DNA from: Myroides odoratimimus
GTDB taxonomy: Bacteria > Bacteroidota > Bacteroidia > Flavobacteriales > Flavobacteriaceae
DNA length: 64,000 nt
Assembly: GCF_001485415.1 (NCBI RefSeq)
Contig: NZ_BCMQ01000006.1
Location: forward strand, 62,001 to 126,000
Reading direction: 5' to 3'
Shown: positions 61,774 through 64,000 of the stretch, one piece after another
Numbering within the stretch: the first letter of the stretch is position 1
Layout: each line of letters starts with the position of its first letter
Notes under the pieces: model-generated
Databases searched by the model: none
What the model was told of the DNA's origin: nothing
Seen by the model: only the letters and a program-made list of their open reading frames with translations
Program-made: the position numbers and the translations under genes

Positions 61774-63087
61774 CTATTCTTCTATTCTTTCTATATGAGC
61801 TCCTAGAGCACGTAGTCTATCATCTATAGCTTCGTATCCTCTATCTATTTGCTCTATATTCTGAATCTCGCTTACTCCCTTAGCTGATAGAGCAGCTATC
61901 AATAAAGATATACCTGCACGAATATCAGGAGAAGACATCTTAGTAGCCTTTAACTGAGACTTAAAGTCATGTCCTATAATAACAGCTCTATGCGGATCAC
62001 ATAAAATAATCTTAGCTCCCATATCAATTAGCTTATCCACAAAGAATAATCTACTCTCAAACATCTTTTGGTGGATTAATACCTCTCCTCTAGCTTGTGT
62101 CGCTACTACTAAGATAACACTTAACAAATCAGGTGTTAGTCCTGGCCATGGCGCATCTGCTATAGTAAGTATAGAACCATCTATAAAGTTTTGGATTTCA
62201 TATCCATCTGTATGAGCTGGAATATAAATATCATCTCCACGCTTCTCTAATGTAATTCCAAGTCTTCTAAAAGTATTCGGTATCACACCTAAATGCTCCC
62301 AACCTACGTTCTTAATCGTAATTTCACTCTGTGTCATCGCTGCTAACCCAATCCATGAACCGATCTCTATCATATCTGGTAACATCGTATGCTCACAACC
62401 TTTTAGTGCTGTCACTCCTTCTATAGTCAGTAAGTTAGACCCAACACCTTGAATCTTAGCTCCCATAGAGTTCAACATCTTACACAGTTGTTGGATATAT
62501 GGCTCACAGGCTGCATTATAGATAGTCGTAACTCCTTCTGCTAATACAGAAGCCATTAGTATATTAGCAGTTCCTGTTACAGATGCTTCATCTAACAACA
62601 TATCAGCACCTACTAACTTCTCTGCTTCTACTCCATAGAAATATTCTTCTCTATTATATCTAAATGTAGCACCTAATTTTATAAATCCATCGAAATGCGT
62701 ATCTAATCTTCTACGTCCTATCTTATCTCCTCCTGGTTTTGGGATATATCCTTTTCCAAAACGAGCTAATAAAGGCCCAACCATCATAATAGATCCTCTT
62801 AAGGCTTTACCATCTGTCTTAAAGTCATCTGAGATAAGATAATCTAAATCTAACTCATCCGCTTGAAATGACATCTTATTAGGACCTAACTTTTCAATTT
62901 TAACTCCTAATTTGCCTAATAACTCTATTAATTTATTTATATCAATGATATCCGGTATATTAGAGAGTACAATTTTTTCTGGTGTTAATAAGACAGCACA
63001 TAAAATCTGCAATGCCTCATTTTTAGCACCCTGAGCATATACCTCCCCTTGTAGTTTAAAACCTCCTTCAATCTTAAATGTACTCAT
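61774..63087 (-). CDS. murA: UDP-N-acetylglucosamine 1-carboxyvinyltransferase, Asp-type active site
   Basis: The 437-residue first enzyme of peptidoglycan synthesis transfers enolpyruvate from PEP to UDP-GlcNAc. Lys22 of the KNEALQ motif and the late SPDIRAG motif are present. In the fosfomycin loop the sequence is PKPGGDKIG: Asp121 stands where E. coli MurA has Cys115. Since fosfomycin reacts with that Cys, this form should be intrinsically resistant, as known for Asp-type MurA of mycobacteria and chlamydiae. The gene follows DUF4290 with a one-base overlap. Confidence 0.95.
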   Translation of the reverse strand: MSTFKIEGGFKLQGEVYAQGAKNEALQILCAVLLTPEKIVLSNIPDIIDINKLIELLGKLGVKIEKLGPNKMSFQADELDLDYLISDDFKTDGKALRGSIMMVGPLLARFGKGYIPKPGGDKIGRRRLDTHFDGFIKLGATFRYNREEYFYGVEAEKLVGADMLLDEASVTGTANILMASVLAEGVTTIYNAACEPYIQQLCKMLNSMGAKIQGVGSNLLTIEGVTALKGCEHTMLPDMIEIGSWIGLAAMTQSEITIKNVGWEHLGVIPNTFRRLGITLEKRGDDIYIPAHTDGYEIQNFIDGSILTIADAPWPGLTPDLLSVILVVATQARGEVLIHQKMFESRLFFVDKLIDMGAKIILCDPHRAVIIGHDFKSQLKATKMSSPDIRAGISLLIAALSAKGVSEIQNIEQIDRGYEAIDDRLRALGAHIERIEE

Positions 63088-63794
63088 TACTTCTTACCTT
63101 TTGAATGATAGTTATTACTTTTATATTTCTTATTGTTATTGTTGTTGTTAGAATTACTCTTCTGATTATTAGAGTGATTCGTTTTGTTAGATTGTTTCTT
63201 ATTTACCTGCATTAAGTTAGCAGTAGTAGATAATTCTTCTTCTTTTTTAAATAAATTAATCTTTCCATTAGACAGCTCACATAGATGCTCAAAGATCACT
63301 TCGTCTTTCACTGTTTCTTTATTCCAACTCAGATAACTCTTCTTCATATGATTAGCGATCACTAATATCAAGGCATCCTTCATCTCACCATCTTCCCAAG
63401 CGATAGCCTTATTTATCATATAGGTAATATTATTACCATAAAATCTATATTTAGGGTGATTCTGAGGATAGGCTAATTTACCAGGTTTTGTAAAGATAGT
63501 TTCTTGTGTTGCAATAGGAAATGGGCTATCAACATCTAATTTAAACTCAGACATCATGAATAGTTGATCCCATAACTTATGTTGAAAATCAGGTACATCA
63601 CGCAAGTGCGGATTCATACTCCCCATCACACTAATAGCGTACTTAGCGCCATTATTTCGCTCTTCTCTATCTTCGATTTTACAAATATGGTCTATCAAAC
63701 TATGTAGATGACGCCCATATTCTGGTATTATCAATGGTTTTCTTAAGGAATTATAATCTAAGTGAGTTACTGCTTCTTTGGAATCAAATTTCAT
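63087..63794 (-). CDS. DUF4290 protein with Asn-rich tail
   Basis: A 235-residue protein. The N-terminal 170 residues are the DUF4290 domain (LIIPEYGRHLHSLIDHICKI, HPKYRFYGNNITYMINKAI), conserved in Bacteroidota with unknown function. The last 30 residues are a low-complexity Asn/Lys-rich tail encoded by AAC/AAT runs. It overlaps murA by one base and sits after a DUF493 gene, a conserved arrangement as I recall. Confidence 0.88.
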   Translation of the reverse strand: MKFDSKEAVTHLDYNSLRKPLIIPEYGRHLHSLIDHICKIEDREERNNGAKYAISVMGSMNPHLRDVPDFQHKLWDQLFMMSEFKLDVDSPFPIATQETIFTKPGKLAYPQNHPKYRFYGNNITYMINKAIAWEDGEMKDALILVIANHMKKSYLSWNKETVKDEVIFEHLCELSNGKINLFKKEEELSTTANLMQVNKKQSNKTNHSNNQKSNSNNNNNNKKYKSNNYHSKGKK

Positions 63795-63889
63795 ATTATC
63801 TATACTGTTATATTGGAATAATTACTTATTAAGTTATTTATATATAACTCCTAATCAAGTAATTTATTTAAAAATAGGTAAAAAAAGGA

Positions 63890-64000
63890 TTATAAAGAAA
63901 CTATTCCTTCAATAGTTGAAACTGCAATGTATTTATCAATGATTTCTTGTGCATTCTTCACTGTAAGTTTTACAGAAACACTTGCAAACTTACCTGTACT
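63890..64000 (-). CDS. DUF493 family protein, partial (C-terminal 36 residues)
   Basis: The window edge cuts this gene; 36 codons and a TAA stop remain. The visible tail (SVSVKLTVKNAQEIIDKY, then IEGIVSL) fits the C-terminal strand-helix-strand of the YbeD/DUF493 family. It is upstream of the DUF4290-murA unit and probably in the same transcript or just before it. Confidence 0.68.
   Translation of the reverse strand, partial: STGKFASVSVKLTVKNAQEIIDKYIAVSTIEGIVSL

Noticed and set aside
63087-63190. AAC/AAT codon run in DUF4290 as a phase-variable repeat
   Set aside because: The run is imperfect and trinucleotide-based, so slippage would keep the frame; it is better read as a low-complexity tail.
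1-64000. CRISPR arrays, prophage, insertion sequences, tRNA or rRNA genes
   Set aside because: No regularly spaced repeats, transposase, integrase island (XerD is the housekeeping type), phage genes, or tRNA-like cloverleafs were recognised.

Overview
The window is a stretch of ordinary Flavobacteriaceae chromosome. Evidence: low GC, promoters of the Bacteroidota type (TAnnTTTG -7 boxes before many genes), a NusB with a long N-terminal extension, DUF4290, DUF3276 and DUF5686 proteins, an ABC permease fused to an M1 peptidase, a 6S-type RNA, and TonB receptors with CarboxypepD_reg-like N-domains. Myroides or a close relative is my best guess; the genus is inferred from gene style, not shown by a marker gene. 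I see no prophage, integrase island, insertion sequence, CRISPR array, rRNA or tRNA.

Layout. 1-4.2 kb: minus-strand exporter operon (TolC-like, HlyD-like, two ABC-2 permeases, the second cut by the window edge). 4.5-7.6 kb: ABC-F ATPase and nhaA. 7.6-8.5 kb: a gene-free stretch with a dispersed palindromic repeat and a degenerate 47-48 bp tandem repeat. 8.5-10.4 kb: lipA and gap. 10.5-12.2 kb: nusB-DUF1573-yajC. 12.4-18.9 kb: ABC exporter, DUF3276 protein, a fluoride riboswitch with a CLC-type transporter, an FMN-binding GltB-like protein and an EamA transporter. 18.9-23.4 kb: serine/threonine dehydratase, a cyclophilin-FKBP fusion, MFS, SMR and trmD. 23.5-28.6 kb: a TonB receptor/DUF4374 lipoprotein pair resembling xenosiderophore uptake XusAB, with an AraC regulator. 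28.7-35.7 kb: rplS, the ABC permease/M1 peptidase system, SulP and a 50-aa membrane protein. 35.8-43.3 kb: a lone Phd/YefM-like antitoxin, a small lipoprotein, a cysteine synthase-like enzyme, oligopeptidase B and two S41 peptidases, one with an amber codon after its signal peptide. 43.5-51.8 kb: isochorismatase-like hydrolase, FMN reductase, GNAT, a candidate small RNA, YbaB, DUF4369, a Crp-family regulator, cobT-cobS-cobC, an SRPBCC protein and an EF-hand-like lipoprotein. 51.9-61.2 kb: M23 peptidase, ZapB-like/zapA, 6S RNA, rny, xerD, an outer-membrane barrel, aroQ and a DUF5686 protein. 61.2-64 kb: a second copy of the dispersed repeat, murA with Asp in place of the catalytic Cys, DUF4290 and a partial DUF493 gene.

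How genes work together. zapA, 6S RNA and rny form a conserved growth and RNA-metabolism block. cobT-cobS-cobC attach the lower ligand in cobalamin assembly, without cobU here. The riboswitch/CLC unit is a fluoride-defence module. The TonB/DUF4374/AraC group is a regulated nutrient (probably iron-siderophore) uptake locus. The most unusual signals are the dispersed repeat family, the fluoride riboswitch, the orphan antitoxin with its palindromic operator, the interrupted S41 peptidase, and the candidate small RNA near 46.1 kb.
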